Under the pieces are notes generated by a model. That model was not told where the DNA came from and made no database searches. It saw only the letters and a program-made list of their open reading frames with translations. Below, in pieces: positions 1-8,936 of a stretch of 56,540 nucleotides of DNA. Within the stretch, counting starts at the first letter, position 1, and every line of letters begins with the position of its first letter. The position numbers and the translations under genes are program-made. Origin of the DNA: Bacillus sp. AFS073361 (GTDB taxonomy: Bacteria > Bacillota > Bacilli > Bacillales > Cytobacillaceae); the NCBI RefSeq assembly GCF_002567005.1, contig NZ_NUZU01000004.1, positions 290,562-347,101 of the forward strand. Direction: 5' to 3'.

Positions 1-184
1 GCCTCCTCCGTGCGGCGGCGCTTGTGTTTGTTGCCGGAGGGTGTGTTCATAAGGAGAATTAGGCATTCTTCCATGACCCTGAGGGTAATTGAAATGATCC
101 AAGGTTATTAGCCCCTTTTATTTAATTTTCCCTTTAAGGTATGCGCCGTGCCTAATTTGGTGAGAAGTATCATTGAAAGTTTTG
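1..184. other. Window edge, no supported gene
   Basis: The plus strand is open from the window edge to a stop near 112, and the minus strand has an ATG near 49 reading out of the window through a Lys/Arg-rich stretch. Neither has a clear ribosome binding site or a recognisable protein match, so no gene is called. A GC-rich patch at 1-42 contrasts with the AT-rich remainder and could be the edge of a gene lying outside the window. Confidence 0.3.
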
Positions 185-1288
185 TTACTCTACTTTACTC
201 GCCGCTAACTCCCTGATTTCCTCGGCTATTTTGTTCTGGATTCCTTCAACAACGGAAAAGTCCATCGCCGCAATATAGATTTCCTCTAGCTCATCATGAA
301 GTTCCTTTGCCCGCGCTAAATAAGAGATTGCCTCGTTCATCTTATTTTTATAATTGGTTGAGATTTTAGTAATGATATCTTCAAAAATTTCATCTGTCCC
401 TGGAGCGATTAGTAATTCATACATATCGATGATTTCATCGCCGTCTCGGCTTGGGAAGTACTCATGTGGTGCCGTGCTATCAAAAATCGCAATTCCAAGC
501 TCCCTGAAAATAACCATATCTAGACTGTGCGGGTCAAAGCCGCAATGGTAAACTTCAACATCCACCCCTCTAGCTTCAGCCACTGCCGCAAGCTTCTTCA
601 GCATCGTTGATTTACCAGAGCCCGGGCGCCCTTTAATGAAATAACGTTTAGGGATCTCTTCGGTTAAATTCGGAACATAATCGACCGCTCCCTTAGGCGT
701 TGCTGCCCCTAAAAAGCGATGACGAATTTCTGATTTCTTACTAAGCTTCATTTTTCCAAAGAAGGAATCAATTAATTTGGTCGTTAATTGATCGGCTTTC
801 TTAAAATCCATGCTATTAATATAGATCTTTTCCCAATCATCATGTATATCCAATGCTTCCTTAAACGTATCATAGGCCTTATGAAAGGACTGGCTGATTT
901 GATTGGTTAACTTCAAGATGGTACTTTTATGGGTCGCTAAGGCACGCGCATTCCAAGCCACGCCAAGATTAATATACTCATCCACTGCACCTGGTGCTTT
1001 GGGTTCAATCACATGCGGGGCAGTTCCATCGACAATTCCCACCTTTAACGCAGGGATTAACACGCCATCAATGGAATTATTATCAGAAGAACAATGTAAG
1101 AATTCAACATCATAGCCCTTTTCAAGCCACTCATTGCCGATCTTTTTCATGAGTGAGGACTTACCTGTTCCTGGTCCGCCTTTTAGAATAAATAACCGGT
1201 CTAGATCTTGAAGATTGGAATCATATAAATTATGGAAACCTCTAGCTGTATTACCGCCAGCAAAGTAATTTTTAATTTTTCCTGTCAC
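185..1288 (-). CDS. Duplicated P-loop ATPase (PRK06851-like)
   Basis: This is a predicted cytoplasmic nucleotide-binding protein of about 367 residues with an internal tandem duplication. Each half carries a Walker A loop (GGPGTGKSS near residues 37-45; GRPGSGKST near 220-228), followed by a strand with a His-Cys pair (FLHC, VYHC), an acidic/Ser segment and a D-x-TAPH motif. The family is conserved in Bacillus but its role is unknown to me. A start upstream at 1333 has no good ribosome site. The GTG at 1288 has GGGAGTG seven bases before it and gives the family-like beginning MTGKIKNYFAGG, so I use it. The gene follows the YbaK-like deacylase on the same strand and may share its transcript. 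Confidence 0.8.
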   Translation of the reverse strand: MTGKIKNYFAGGNTARGFHNLYDSNLQDLDRLFILKGGPGTGKSSLMKKIGNEWLEKGYDVEFLHCSSDNNSIDGVLIPALKVGIVDGTAPHVIEPKAPGAVDEYINLGVAWNARALATHKSTILKLTNQISQSFHKAYDTFKEALDIHDDWEKIYINSMDFKKADQLTTKLIDSFFGKMKLSKKSEIRHRFLGAATPKGAVDYVPNLTEEIPKRYFIKGRPGSGKSTMLKKLAAVAEARGVDVEVYHCGFDPHSLDMVIFRELGIAIFDSTAPHEYFPSRDGDEIIDMYELLIAPGTDEIFEDIITKISTNYKNKMNEAISYLARAKELHDELEEIYIAAMDFSVVEGIQNKIAEEIRELAASKVE

Positions 1289-1382
1289 TGAGCAACACTC
1301 CCTTTTATCGTGACACTCGTAAGATAATTTCACCCTATCTTATGCGATTGCCACCTATAGGTGAGTGCCTAGGAAAAAAATC

Positions 1383-1859
1383 TTACTTAATGATTGGGAC
1401 AATGTCAGCTTTTGTGACCTCTTGCAAGCGGGCAGGGGCTAACGCAATTTGGACACCAATTTTCCCGGCACTGACAATGATGGTATCCAGATCCCTTGCT
1501 TGTTCATCTATAAATGTCTTATACTCCTTTTTCATACCAATTGGTGAACAGCCGCCGCGGATATATCCTGTCCATTTCTGAATATCCTTGACGGGGAGCA
1601 TTTCTATATTCTTTTCACCAGCTGCCTTTGCCGCCCTTTTTAAATCCAATTCTTCAGCAACCGGAATAACAAAGACATAAATATTCTTGCTGGCGCCCTG
1701 TGCCACGAGCGTCTTATAGACTTCCTTAGGATCCCTGCCTACTTTTTCGGCAACAGAGACACCGTCAATTTTTCCGTCTTTATGATCATAGGTAAGCATG
1801 TCATAGCTGACCTTTTTTGCATCTAAAATGCGCATCGCATTCGTTTTTGCTTGTGCCAC
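1383..1859 (-). CDS. ybaK: YbaK/EbsC-family Cys-tRNA(Pro) deacylase
   Basis: This predicted 158-residue cytoplasmic enzyme belongs to the YbaK/EbsC/ProX editing-domain family, which hydrolyses cysteine mischarged onto tRNA-Pro. Recognisable family segments are YKTLV, the central VIPV..ELDLKRAAKAAGEK block, and the WTGYIRGGCSPIGMKK loop that lines the substrate pocket. The open frame extends to 1907, but the GTG at 1859 is preceded by AGGGAGG at ideal distance and begins VAQAKTNAMRIL as homologues do. The length is typical for the family. Orthology to YbaK itself, as opposed to a paralogue, is not proven by sequence reading alone. Confidence 0.87.
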   Translation of the reverse strand: MAQAKTNAMRILDAKKVSYDMLTYDHKDGKIDGVSVAEKVGRDPKEVYKTLVAQGASKNIYVFVIPVAEELDLKRAAKAAGEKNIEMLPVKDIQKWTGYIRGGCSPIGMKKEYKTFIDEQARDLDTIIVSAGKIGVQIALAPARLQEVTKADIVPIIK

Positions 1860-2041
1860 GTTATCATTCCTCCCTGACTTTGAAGACTCTAAACTAGTTT
1901 CAAGCATACAGGTTTAGCAGGATTTACACAAAATCACCCAAAATCTGTCACCCATTTGTCACTCTAATAAACAATTATTATAGTACACTAAAATCAACAA
2001 TAATAAATTACTTTCATTTCCAAAATAGATAATATCTTCTT

Positions 2042-2083
2042 TAAAAAAATCGTATATTCCATACTTCACATACGATCTTTTTA
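2042..2083 (+). terminator. Leader hairpin with T-run
   Basis: ATCGTAT and ATACGAT form an inverted repeat with a 14-nt loop, with A-runs before and CTTTTT after. It lies between two divergent genes, about 50 bases before the radical SAM start, so it cannot be an ordinary 3' terminator of an annotated gene. It may act as an attenuator or end a short leader transcript. Confidence 0.45.
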
Positions 2084-2132
2084 AGCCTATGAAAGATGAT
2101 GTTTCTATCCTATTTTCCATGAGGTGAAATAA

Positions 2133-3941
2133 ATGAAATACGATTTAGTCCTTTTGCATGCACCAAGCGTTTATGATTTTCGAAAAAACTCCCTGCTTGC
2201 CGGCCCCATCAGTGATGTAGTTCCCTCATCACCCGTATTTGAGATGTACCCAATTGGTATTACCAGTATCGCGGAATACCTGGAAAGGTACGGTCTTCGA
2301 GTAAAAATCATTAATATTGCCAATCGAATGCTCATGAGTGACAAATTTGATGTCGAGGCAAAGTTAAAGAACGTCCAAACAAGGGCCTTCGGGATTGACC
2401 TACACTGGCTTCCACATGCACACGGCAGTATCGAATTAGCCAAAGTGGTTAAAAGGCTGCATCCTGATATCCCCGTGATCTTTGGCGGCCTGTCTTCGAC
2501 CTATTATCATAAGGAATTGATAGAATATCCCTGTATCGATTTTGTAATGCGCGGCGATTCCACCGAAAAACTGATGTTGCTATTGATGAATAAAATCGAA
2601 CAAGGAAATACCCACTATGCTGACATCCCCAATTTAACGTGGAAAAAGGGCCGCGATATTGGCTGCAATCCGCTTACCTATGTACCAAAGGATTTAGATG
2701 ATCTGGATGTGCCAGGATATCGCTATGCGATACGCTCGGTCTTTAAATATCGGAACTTCCTTGACCCGCTGCCCTACAATGGCTGGCTGCAGTACCCGAA
2801 TACCGCCTTATTGACGGCGCGGGGCTGCTCACAAAACTGCCTGATATGCGGTGGTTCGAAGGATGCTTATAATCAGAACTGCAACCGTGGTGCGCTCGCC
2901 TTACGGTCACCTGAAAAGCTCATTGAAGATATTAAATTCATCTCCCGGTTTAGCCGGGCACCCATTTTTATCCTCCATGATTTGCGCCAGGGTGGACGTG
3001 AATATGTCAAAGAGTTCTTTAGCCGCCTGAAAGAACTCAATCTTAAAAATGAAGTCGTGTTTGAATTATTCCAGTATGCGGATGAAGAGTTCTTTAAGCA
3101 AATGAATGAAAGTGTTCCAAAATATAGTATTGAGATCACGCTTGAAACCCATGATGAAAAGATTAGACACTATAATGGGAAATTTAATTGTACCAACTCC
3201 AAAGTCATCGATACGCTCCTGTTTGCCTTAAAGCACGGCTGCAAAAAAATCGATTTATTCTTCATGGTTGGAATTCCAGGACAAACGTATGACAGCGCCT
3301 TAGAAAACATTGATTTCTGTGAAAAGATTCATCTTGCCTGTCATCAGGACAAACGGATTTTCTATTTTGTCGCACCGCTTGCACCGTTCCTTGACCCTGC
3401 CAGCCCAGCCTTTGAACATCCAGAACTGCACGGCTATAAAAAGTTCTGCCATACCCTTGAGGACCACCGCAAGGCGATCATTCAACCTTCTTGGAAGCAT
3501 ATGCTCAGCTATGAAACGAAGGATATGACCCGTGATGATATTGTGAATTTGACCTATGAATCTGCTAAACTACTAAATGAATTTAAATTAAAAAATGGGC
3601 TGATTGATGTAGAAGGGTATCGTGAAATTAATTGGAAGATTGAGAAATCGATTCATTATATTGAAAAGATAGACCATGTTCTCTCGCTTCCCGAAGAGCA
3701 GCAAGGAATTGAATTGGCGAAGATTCGAGTAGAAACAGAAGAGCTAAATAAATATAGTATTTGTGGAAAGAACGAGTTAAAGTGGGAAGTCCAAAAGAAT
3801 TATGCTAACTTCTTTTCACTAACATTAGTTGGCCTTGAACAGCTATATGAGGATTATGCGAACAAGATTAGACATTTACTGCAGCCGAAACGGCGTCAGC
3901 AATTCCGGCTAGATCCTGAACAACGGAAAATGAAAATATAA
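2133..3941 (+). CDS. B12-binding radical SAM protein (TIGR04190-like)
   Basis: This 602-residue predicted enzyme pairs an N-terminal cobalamin-binding-type Rossmann domain (about 1-150, with HPDIPVIFGGLSSTYYH) with a radical SAM core. The [4Fe-4S] cysteines are C232, C236 and C239 in CSQNCLIC, followed by a GG(S) motif. A C-terminal helical extension of about 150 residues follows. The protein resembles the TIGR04190 family, whose substrate is unknown. The start has GAGGTGA nine bases upstream. It is a single-gene unit, divergent from the YbaK gene and closed by a strong hairpin. The reaction (methyl transfer or other radical chemistry) cannot be told from the sequence. Confidence 0.85.
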   Translation: MKYDLVLLHAPSVYDFRKNSLLAGPISDVVPSSPVFEMYPIGITSIAEYLERYGLRVKIINIANRMLMSDKFDVEAKLKNVQTRAFGIDLHWLPHAHGSIELAKVVKRLHPDIPVIFGGLSSTYYHKELIEYPCIDFVMRGDSTEKLMLLLMNKIEQGNTHYADIPNLTWKKGRDIGCNPLTYVPKDLDDLDVPGYRYAIRSVFKYRNFLDPLPYNGWLQYPNTALLTARGCSQNCLICGGSKDAYNQNCNRGALALRSPEKLIEDIKFISRFSRAPIFILHDLRQGGREYVKEFFSRLKELNLKNEVVFELFQYADEEFFKQMNESVPKYSIEITLETHDEKIRHYNGKFNCTNSKVIDTLLFALKHGCKKIDLFFMVGIPGQTYDSALENIDFCEKIHLACHQDKRIFYFVAPLAPFLDPASPAFEHPELHGYKKFCHTLEDHRKAIIQPSWKHMLSYETKDMTRDDIVNLTYESAKLLNEFKLKNGLIDVEGYREINWKIEKSIHYIEKIDHVLSLPEEQQGIELAKIRVETEELNKYSICGKNELKWEVQKNYANFFSLTLVGLEQLYEDYANKIRHLLQPKRRQQFRLDPEQRKMKI

Positions 3942-3942
3942 T

Positions 3943-3977
3943 GTTAAAAGGAGTTGGGGGGCCCCAACTCCTTTTTA
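3943..3977. terminator. Bidirectional terminator
   Basis: The arms AAAAGGAGTTGGGG and CCCCAACTCCTTTT nearly abut, and T-runs follow on both strands. It separates the radical SAM gene from the convergent liv operon. Confidence 0.85.
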
Positions 3978-3989
3978 AGTCAAACTGAA

Positions 3990-4697
3990 TTAATGTCCGC
4001 CAAGATAGGCGTTTCTAATTTGGTCGCTTGAGTTAAGCTCTGCAGCTGTACCAGAAGCGACAATTTTTCCTGTTTCAATAACATAAGCACGGTCGGCAAT
4101 CGAGAGGGCCATATTGGCGTTTTGCTCTACTAATAGAATTGTTGTGCCCGTTTTATTGATTTCCTCAATAATCTTGAAGATCGTTTTTACTAATAGCGGT
4201 GCAAGGCCCATGGACGGCTCGTCTAACAGTAATAGACGCGGCCTAGCCATTAATGCTCGTCCCATCGCAAGCATTTGCTGTTCCCCCCCTGAAAGGGTCC
4301 CAGATTGCTGCTTTTTACGCTCTAATAACCGTGGGAACAGCTGATAAACTTTTTCAAAATCTTCTTGAATTCCCTTTTTATCTTTCCTTAAGTACGCACC
4401 TAATTCAAGGTTCTCCTCCACTGACATGTTCGCGAACACGCGGCGGCCTTCCGGTACTTGTGAAATTCCCCGTTTTACAATTGATTGCGGGACCTTACCG
4501 GCTACATGTTCACTCTCAAACAATACTTCACCACTTTTTGGCTTCAATAGTCCGGATATGGTTTGTAAAAGCGTACTTTTCCCCGCACCATTGGCACCAA
4601 TCAATGTAACAATTTCTCCTTGATTGATCTCGAGGGAAACACCCTTCAACGCGTGGATATTACCATAATAAACATTTATATCATTCACTTTTAGCAT
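3990..4697 (-). CDS. livF: Branched-chain amino acid ABC transporter ATPase LivF
   Basis: This 235-residue ATPase of the high-affinity Leu/Ile/Val importer acts at the inner face of the membrane with LivG on the LivH/LivM channel. It shows Walker A (GANGAGKST), signature LSGGEQQ, Walker B (LLLLDEPSMGL) and the H-loop equivalent LVEQN typical of LivF, where Gln replaces the switch His. The length is standard. It is the last gene of livJ-H-M-G-F, and its ATG overlaps the livG stop as TAATG, so the two are translationally coupled. Substrate specificity is inferred from the family and from the complete operon; urea- or amide-type members of the same family exist. Confidence 0.93.
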   Translation of the reverse strand: MLKVNDINVYYGNIHALKGVSLEINQGEIVTLIGANGAGKSTLLQTISGLLKPKSGEVLFESEHVAGKVPQSIVKRGISQVPEGRRVFANMSVEENLELGAYLRKDKKGIQEDFEKVYQLFPRLLERKKQQSGTLSGGEQQMLAMGRALMARPRLLLLDEPSMGLAPLLVKTIFKIIEEINKTGTTILLVEQNANMALSIADRAYVIETGKIVASGTAAELNSSDQIRNAYLGGH

Positions 4698-5476
4698 TAG
4701 GAGACCTCCTCTCCAAGATAGGCTTCGATGACTTTTGGATTATTTCTGATTTGTTCTGGTGTCCCATCCGCAATTAATTGACCATGATCAAGCACATATA
4801 TGCGCTCACACACACCCATTACAAGGCCCATATCATGCTCAATTAAGAGGATTGTTAATGAAAACTTCTCACGAATTAACGCAATTAAGTTCATTAGTTC
4901 TTCTGTTTCCTGTGGATTCATTCCGGCAGCAGGTTCATCAAGCAGCAATAATTTGGGGCCGGCTGCCAATGCCCGGGCAATTTCAAGGCGGCGCTGCTGG
5001 CCGTACGGTAAGTTCTTCGCCTTTTCATGCATCACATTTTCCAACTTAAAGATTTTCAAGAACTCAATGGCCTTTTCTTCCATTTCCCTCTCACCAGCAA
5101 AGTGAGTTGGAAAGCGGAAGATCGAGCTTACCATCGAATGCTTTGCCAGCGAATGATAAGCAACTTTTACATTATCGAGAACAGACAGATCACTAAACAA
5201 GCGGATGTTTTGGAATGTCCGGCTGATTCCCTTTTTGGTGATTTTATACGGTGCTAAGCCATTAAGTTTATCGCCTGTTAACGAGATGGTTCCCTCCGTT
5301 GGAACATAGACACCTGTCAGCAAGTTAAAAAATGTGGTTTTCCCTGCACCATTGGGGCCAATTAAACCGACGAGTTCACCCTGATTTAATACCACGTTTA
5401 CATCTGATACAGCTTTTAAACCGCCGAAACGGATCCCGACATTTTCAACTTTAAGCAACTGTTTTTTTGTTGTCAT
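4697..5476 (-). CDS. livG: Branched-chain amino acid ABC transporter ATPase LivG
   Basis: This 259-residue ATPase partners LivF. Walker A is GPNGAGKTT, the signature is the degenerate LPYGQQRR typical of LivG, Walker B is LLLLDEPAAGMNP, and the switch His lies in LIEHDMGLVM. Ten extra codons are open upstream, but the ATG at 5476 has AAAGGAGGA at proper distance, so it is taken as the start. Its first codons overlap the end of livM by 26 bases, a typical coupled arrangement. Confidence 0.93.
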   Translation of the reverse strand: MTTKKQLLKVENVGIRFGGLKAVSDVNVVLNQGELVGLIGPNGAGKTTFFNLLTGVYVPTEGTISLTGDKLNGLAPYKITKKGISRTFQNIRLFSDLSVLDNVKVAYHSLAKHSMVSSIFRFPTHFAGEREMEEKAIEFLKIFKLENVMHEKAKNLPYGQQRRLEIARALAAGPKLLLLDEPAAGMNPQETEELMNLIALIREKFSLTILLIEHDMGLVMGVCERIYVLDHGQLIADGTPEQIRNNPKVIEAYLGEEVS

Positions 5477-6425
5477 GCTGTACTCCTCCTTTAGCTGCCT
5501 TACCAACTTTAAAGAATGAGGTAATTTCTTTTGTGCCGAGCAGGCCTTGCGGACGGAAAAGCATCATCACGATTAGGACAAGACTGTATATAACCATCCG
5601 AACCTCTGGATAGCTAGATAGGTAAGTTGAAATGATCGTTAACAGGATCGCAGCAATCACTGCTCCTGACATACTACCTAGCCCGCCTAGAACAACGAAT
5701 ATTAAAATATCAAATGATTTCAAAAAGCCAAAGTTTGTTGGCTGGATAATATAAAAGTTATGCGCATATAATGCACCGGCAATTCCGGCAAAAAACGCAC
5801 CGATGGCAAAAGCTGTTACCTTATAATAGGTTGTATTAATCCCCATCGCATCGGCAGCAATTTCATTTTCTCTGATCGATATACATGCTCGACCATGAGT
5901 CGAATTTGTAAAGTTCGCAATCACTACAATTGTTAAAATAACACAACCGATCAACCATGGCCATGTGGTAAAGTGGGAGACTGTCATTCCACTTGCTCCA
6001 CCGACATAATCAATATTTAAGAAGACAATTCTTACAATCTCTCCGAATCCAAGTGTAGCAATCGCTAGATAATCACCTTTTAATCGAAGGGAGGGAATCC
6101 CAATAATGAGACCGGCTACTGCTGCAGCTACACCACCAACAAGAAGGGCCACTGGAAATGGGAGACTTAATTTCATTGTCATAATAGCTGAGGCATAGGC
6201 ACCAACGGCAAGGAACCCGGCATGTCCAATCGAAAACTGACCGGTAATACCAATAATTAAATGAAGACTTACTGCAAGAATAATATTAATACCAATAAAA
6301 AATAGCGTATTTACATAAAACTGATTCAATGAACCACCATTAATTAAAAATTGCATGACGACCGAAAATATAACGGCTAAAACGATCGAGGTCCAGAAAA
6401 ATTTTGCTTGTTTTAAAATTGCCAT
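5451..6425 (-). CDS. livM: Branched-chain amino acid ABC permease LivM
   Basis: This 324-residue integral membrane permease has about eight to ten hydrophobic helices. It carries the conserved family segments GQFSIGHAGF near the N-terminal third and the cytoplasmic loop ENEIAADAMGIN that contacts the ATPases. It forms the channel with LivH. The start has GGAGGT upstream. It lies between livH and livG in the operon and overlaps livG. Confidence 0.93.
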   Translation of the reverse strand: MAILKQAKFFWTSIVLAVIFSVVMQFLINGGSLNQFYVNTLFFIGINIILAVSLHLIIGITGQFSIGHAGFLAVGAYASAIMTMKLSLPFPVALLVGGVAAAVAGLIIGIPSLRLKGDYLAIATLGFGEIVRIVFLNIDYVGGASGMTVSHFTTWPWLIGCVILTIVVIANFTNSTHGRACISIRENEIAADAMGINTTYYKVTAFAIGAFFAGIAGALYAHNFYIIQPTNFGFLKSFDILIFVVLGGLGSMSGAVIAAILLTIISTYLSSYPEVRMVIYSLVLIVMMLFRPQGLLGTKEITSFFKVGKAAKGGVQHDNKKTVA

Positions 6426-6440
6426 TGCTAAAAGACCTCC

Positions 6441-7319
6441 TTACACCTTTTCCCTGATATTTTTACCAAATAAACCAGCTGGTTTGAAAATTAAAATTAA
6501 GATTAGCACAACAAATGCTACACCATCACGCCATAGGGAGTAACCAGCAGCACTTACAAGTGACTCAATGACACCTAACAATAAACCACCGGTCATCGCG
6601 CCAGGAATAATTCCAATTCCGCCTAAAACAGCGGCAACAAACGCTTTAAGGCCAGGGATAATTCCCATTAACGGCTCAATTTTTGTATAGTATACCCCAA
6701 AGACGACGCCCGCCGCTCCTGCTAGGGCAGATCCGATTGCAAAAGTTGCTGAAATCGTGTTATTTACATTGATTCCCATTAGTCTTGCGGCATCCATATC
6801 ATGTGATACAGCACGCATGGCTTTACCAATTTTTGTTTTATGCACGATAAATTGAAGCAAAATCATTAAGATGACGGATGTTCCTAAAATAAGGATGGAC
6901 TGACCGCTGATTTTTACCCCTAAAATCTCAAGGGTTTTTAGTGGAACGATTCCATCTGGATAAGCTTCCGGCTGAGCACCGCGAATATAAATGGTTCCGT
7001 ACTCGATAAACAACGAAACCCCAATCGCTGTAATAAGGGCAGCGATTCTGGTTGCATTTCGGAGAGGTTTATAGGCGATCCTCTCAATTAATACACCGAA
7101 GATTGCACAGGCAACCATTGAAATAAGTAATGCTGGGAAAAATCCTAAATCAAGAATAGTAATGGAATAAAAACCTATAAATGCACCAACCATGAAGACA
7201 TCCCCATGGGCAAAGTTAATTAGTTTTACAATACCGTATACCATTGTGTACCCTAGGGCGATTAGTGCATAAATACTGCCCAAGGAAATTCCATTGACAA
7301 GCTGCTGTATTAATTCCAT
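6441..7319 (-). CDS. livH: Branched-chain amino acid ABC permease LivH
   Basis: This 292-residue membrane permease has the hallmark N-terminus LGSIYALIALGYTMVYG, the INFAHGD motif and the ATPase-contact loop DMDAARLMGIN. The frame is open to 7370, but the ATG at 7319 has AGAGGAG upstream and gives the family-standard beginning MELIQQLVNG. A gap of about 330 bases separates it from livJ and holds a hairpin and a repeat element, which may set a lower level of channel than of binding protein. Confidence 0.93.
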   Translation of the reverse strand: MELIQQLVNGISLGSIYALIALGYTMVYGIVKLINFAHGDVFMVGAFIGFYSITILDLGFFPALLISMVACAIFGVLIERIAYKPLRNATRIAALITAIGVSLFIEYGTIYIRGAQPEAYPDGIVPLKTLEILGVKISGQSILILGTSVILMILLQFIVHKTKIGKAMRAVSHDMDAARLMGINVNNTISATFAIGSALAGAAGVVFGVYYTKIEPLMGIIPGLKAFVAAVLGGIGIIPGAMTGGLLLGVIESLVSAAGYSLWRDGVAFVVLILILIFKPAGLFGKNIREKV

Positions 7320-7417
7320 ATGTCTTACACTCCTCTGGACCGACTTCAACGAATCTTTTTTTAAATACAATTAAACAACGTTTGCATAGTGGGAAACTTA
7401 CATTTCTTTTAGAAAGT

Positions 7418-7447
7418 GGAATAGGGAGACGTTACGCTCCCTATCCC
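7418..7447 (-). terminator. Hairpin between livJ and livH
   Basis: ATAGGGAG and CTCCCTAT pair perfectly across an eight-base loop. No long T-run follows, so partial termination or mRNA stabilisation is more likely than a full stop. It sits where binding-protein mRNA is usually uncoupled from permease mRNA. Confidence 0.5.
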
Positions 7448-7486
7448 TTTGGCAAACTATGAAAATTTGTCTAGCAGATACAATTG

Positions 7487-7524
7487 AGCTAGCGTCAGCT
7501 CTAAGGCGCTTCCGCTTTTCTATT
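7487..7524 (-). repeat. Truncated tandem copy of intergenic repeat (E1 derivative)
   Basis: Read on the minus strand, this repeats the GAAAAGCGGAAGCGCC head of the adjacent full element, then runs briefly into a degenerate tail containing GAGCT and GCTAG. The central structured part is missing. It looks like an internally deleted tandem copy. Confidence 0.6.
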
Positions 7525-7646
7525 TGTCTAGCTGCAGCGCCTAGGGGCTCGGGGTCATAAGCCAATCCGTCAAGAAGGTTATAGAGCAACCTTCTCGCCG
7601 GCTCGTCTTATGCCTGTCGCCCCTGGGCAAGGCGCTTCCGCTTTTC
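7525..7646 (-). repeat. Structured intergenic repeat, copy E1
   Basis: Read on the minus strand, this 122-bp element runs from GAAAAGCGGAAGCGCC to GGCGCTGCAGCTAGACA and begins two bases after the livJ stop codon. It contains nested inverted repeats: AGCGCC 7536-7541 with GGCGCT 7631-7636, GGGGC 7544-7548 with GCCCC 7619-7623, CATAAG 7556-7561 with CTTATG 7607-7612, and AGAAGGTT 7573-7580 with AACCTTCT 7588-7595. The transcript would fold into one long imperfect hairpin. The ends match copies E2 and E3 but the interior differs. Confidence 0.85.
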
Positions 7647-7648
7647 TA

Positions 7649-8821
7649 TTAAGGGTTGATCTTTGTCTTAAATTGTTGTTCACCGTTCTTATACTCAAGG
7701 ATAACAGCGGCTTTGATTGGGTCATGGTTTTTATCAAGCTTCACTTTCCCTGATACAAGCTCTAATCCATCAGTTTCTTCAAGTGCCTTTTGAATTTTAC
7801 TAGATTCACTGCTTCCAGCACGCTTAATCGCATCGGCAAGGAAGTATACTGTGTCATAACCTAGAGCTGTAAAGGCATCCGGTGATTTACCATCGTATTT
7901 TGCTTTGAATGCAGCAACGAATTCTTGAACCTTCTTATCACTATCACCTGAAGAGTAGTGGTTGGTAATAAATGTGTTATTAAGTGTTGGTGCCCCAGCG
8001 ATTTCTACTAGTTTAGGAGAATCCCAGCCGTCACCACCCATGATTGGTACATTTAAGCCAAGCTCACGAGCTTGTTTGATAATTAACCCAACTTCTTCAT
8101 AGAAACCAGGAACAAAGATATATTCTGGATTTGCCGCTTTAATATTTGTTAAAGTAGCACGGAAATCTGTATCTTTTGCCACATATGCTTCTTCTTTAAC
8201 AATTTTCCCGCCATTGGCTTCAAAATTCTTTTTGAAAGAAGCTGCAAGACCTTTAGAGTAGTCACTTGAGCTGTCAATTAAAACAGCTGCACTTTTAACC
8301 TTTAAATCATTGGTTGCAAAGTTCGCGGCAACTGTCCCTTGGAATGGGTCGATAAAGCATGTACGGAAGACAAAGTCATTTAGCTTTCCGTCTTTACTTG
8401 TGATCGTAGCGTTTGTTGCAGTTGGTGTGATTAATGGAATTTTGTTATCTTGAGCAATCTGTACTTGAGCAAGTGTGTTTGTACTTGTTGCTGCACCAAT
8501 CATTGCCACTACTTTATCTTGGGTGGCAAGTTTTAGTGCACCATTTGTTGCCTCAGCAGCATCCGACTTATTGTCGACTGTCACTAATTTTAACTTTTTG
8601 CCATTAATACCTTCTTTGTTGATTTCTTCGATGGCTAATTCAATACCTTCTTTTGCTGACTGACCATACGAAGCTACTCCGCCAGATAGTTCGAGGTTGG
8701 CACCAATTTTAATATCTCCGCCTTTTTCCCCATCACCACTAGTACTTGAGTTACATCCTGCCAACACCCCTGCTGCTACCATAAAAGACATAAATACACC
8801 AGCTAATTTTCTCTTCCTCAT
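7649..8821 (-). CDS. livJ: Branched-chain amino acid binding lipoprotein LivJ
   Basis: This 390-residue extracytoplasmic solute-binding protein captures Leu/Ile/Val and delivers it to LivHM. The N-terminus has a lipoprotein signal: basic MRKRK, a hydrophobic core and lipobox VLAGC with the lipidated Cys near residue 23. The mature part is a type-I periplasmic-binding fold (IGANLELSGGVASYGQSAKEG, then PLITPTATNA and TALGYDTVY). The frame opens upstream to 8911, but the ATG at 8821 follows AGGGGGA and gives a normal signal peptide. It is the first gene of the operon, behind a good promoter and a CodY-like site. Confidence 0.93.
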   Translation of the reverse strand: MRKRKLAGVFMSFMVAAGVLAGCNSSTSGDGEKGGDIKIGANLELSGGVASYGQSAKEGIELAIEEINKEGINGKKLKLVTVDNKSDAAEATNGALKLATQDKVVAMIGAATSTNTLAQVQIAQDNKIPLITPTATNATITSKDGKLNDFVFRTCFIDPFQGTVAANFATNDLKVKSAAVLIDSSSDYSKGLAASFKKNFEANGGKIVKEEAYVAKDTDFRATLTNIKAANPEYIFVPGFYEEVGLIIKQARELGLNVPIMGGDGWDSPKLVEIAGAPTLNNTFITNHYSSGDSDKKVQEFVAAFKAKYDGKSPDAFTALGYDTVYFLADAIKRAGSSESSKIQKALEETDGLELVSGKVKLDKNHDPIKAAVILEYKNGEQQFKTKINP

Positions 8822-8888
8822 GACTTTCCCCCTAATTCTCTTGGAAATTTTCCCAACTACTTTTTGTCTAACTGTTTTAAAAAAAGAT

Positions 8889-8903
8889 AATATTCTGAAA
8901 ACA
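8889..8903. promoter_or_regulatory. Candidate CodY box upstream of livJ
   Basis: AATATTCTGAAAACA matches 12 of 15 positions of the CodY consensus AATTTTCWGAAAATT. It lies some 30 bases downstream of the predicted start of transcription, where bound CodY would block elongation. CodY control of branched-chain amino acid uptake is well known in Bacillus; binding here is inferred. Confidence 0.5.
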
Positions 8904-8936
8904 TTGTACAAAATATTTAGGGGTTCGTCTAGTGGT

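Noticed and set aside
1..112. Open plus-strand frame from the window edge
   Set aside because: About 37 codons without recognisable motif; it cannot be told from chance.
7398..7589. 63-codon frame on the minus strand between livJ and livH
   Set aside because: It is formed by the structured repeat E1 and has no ribosome site.
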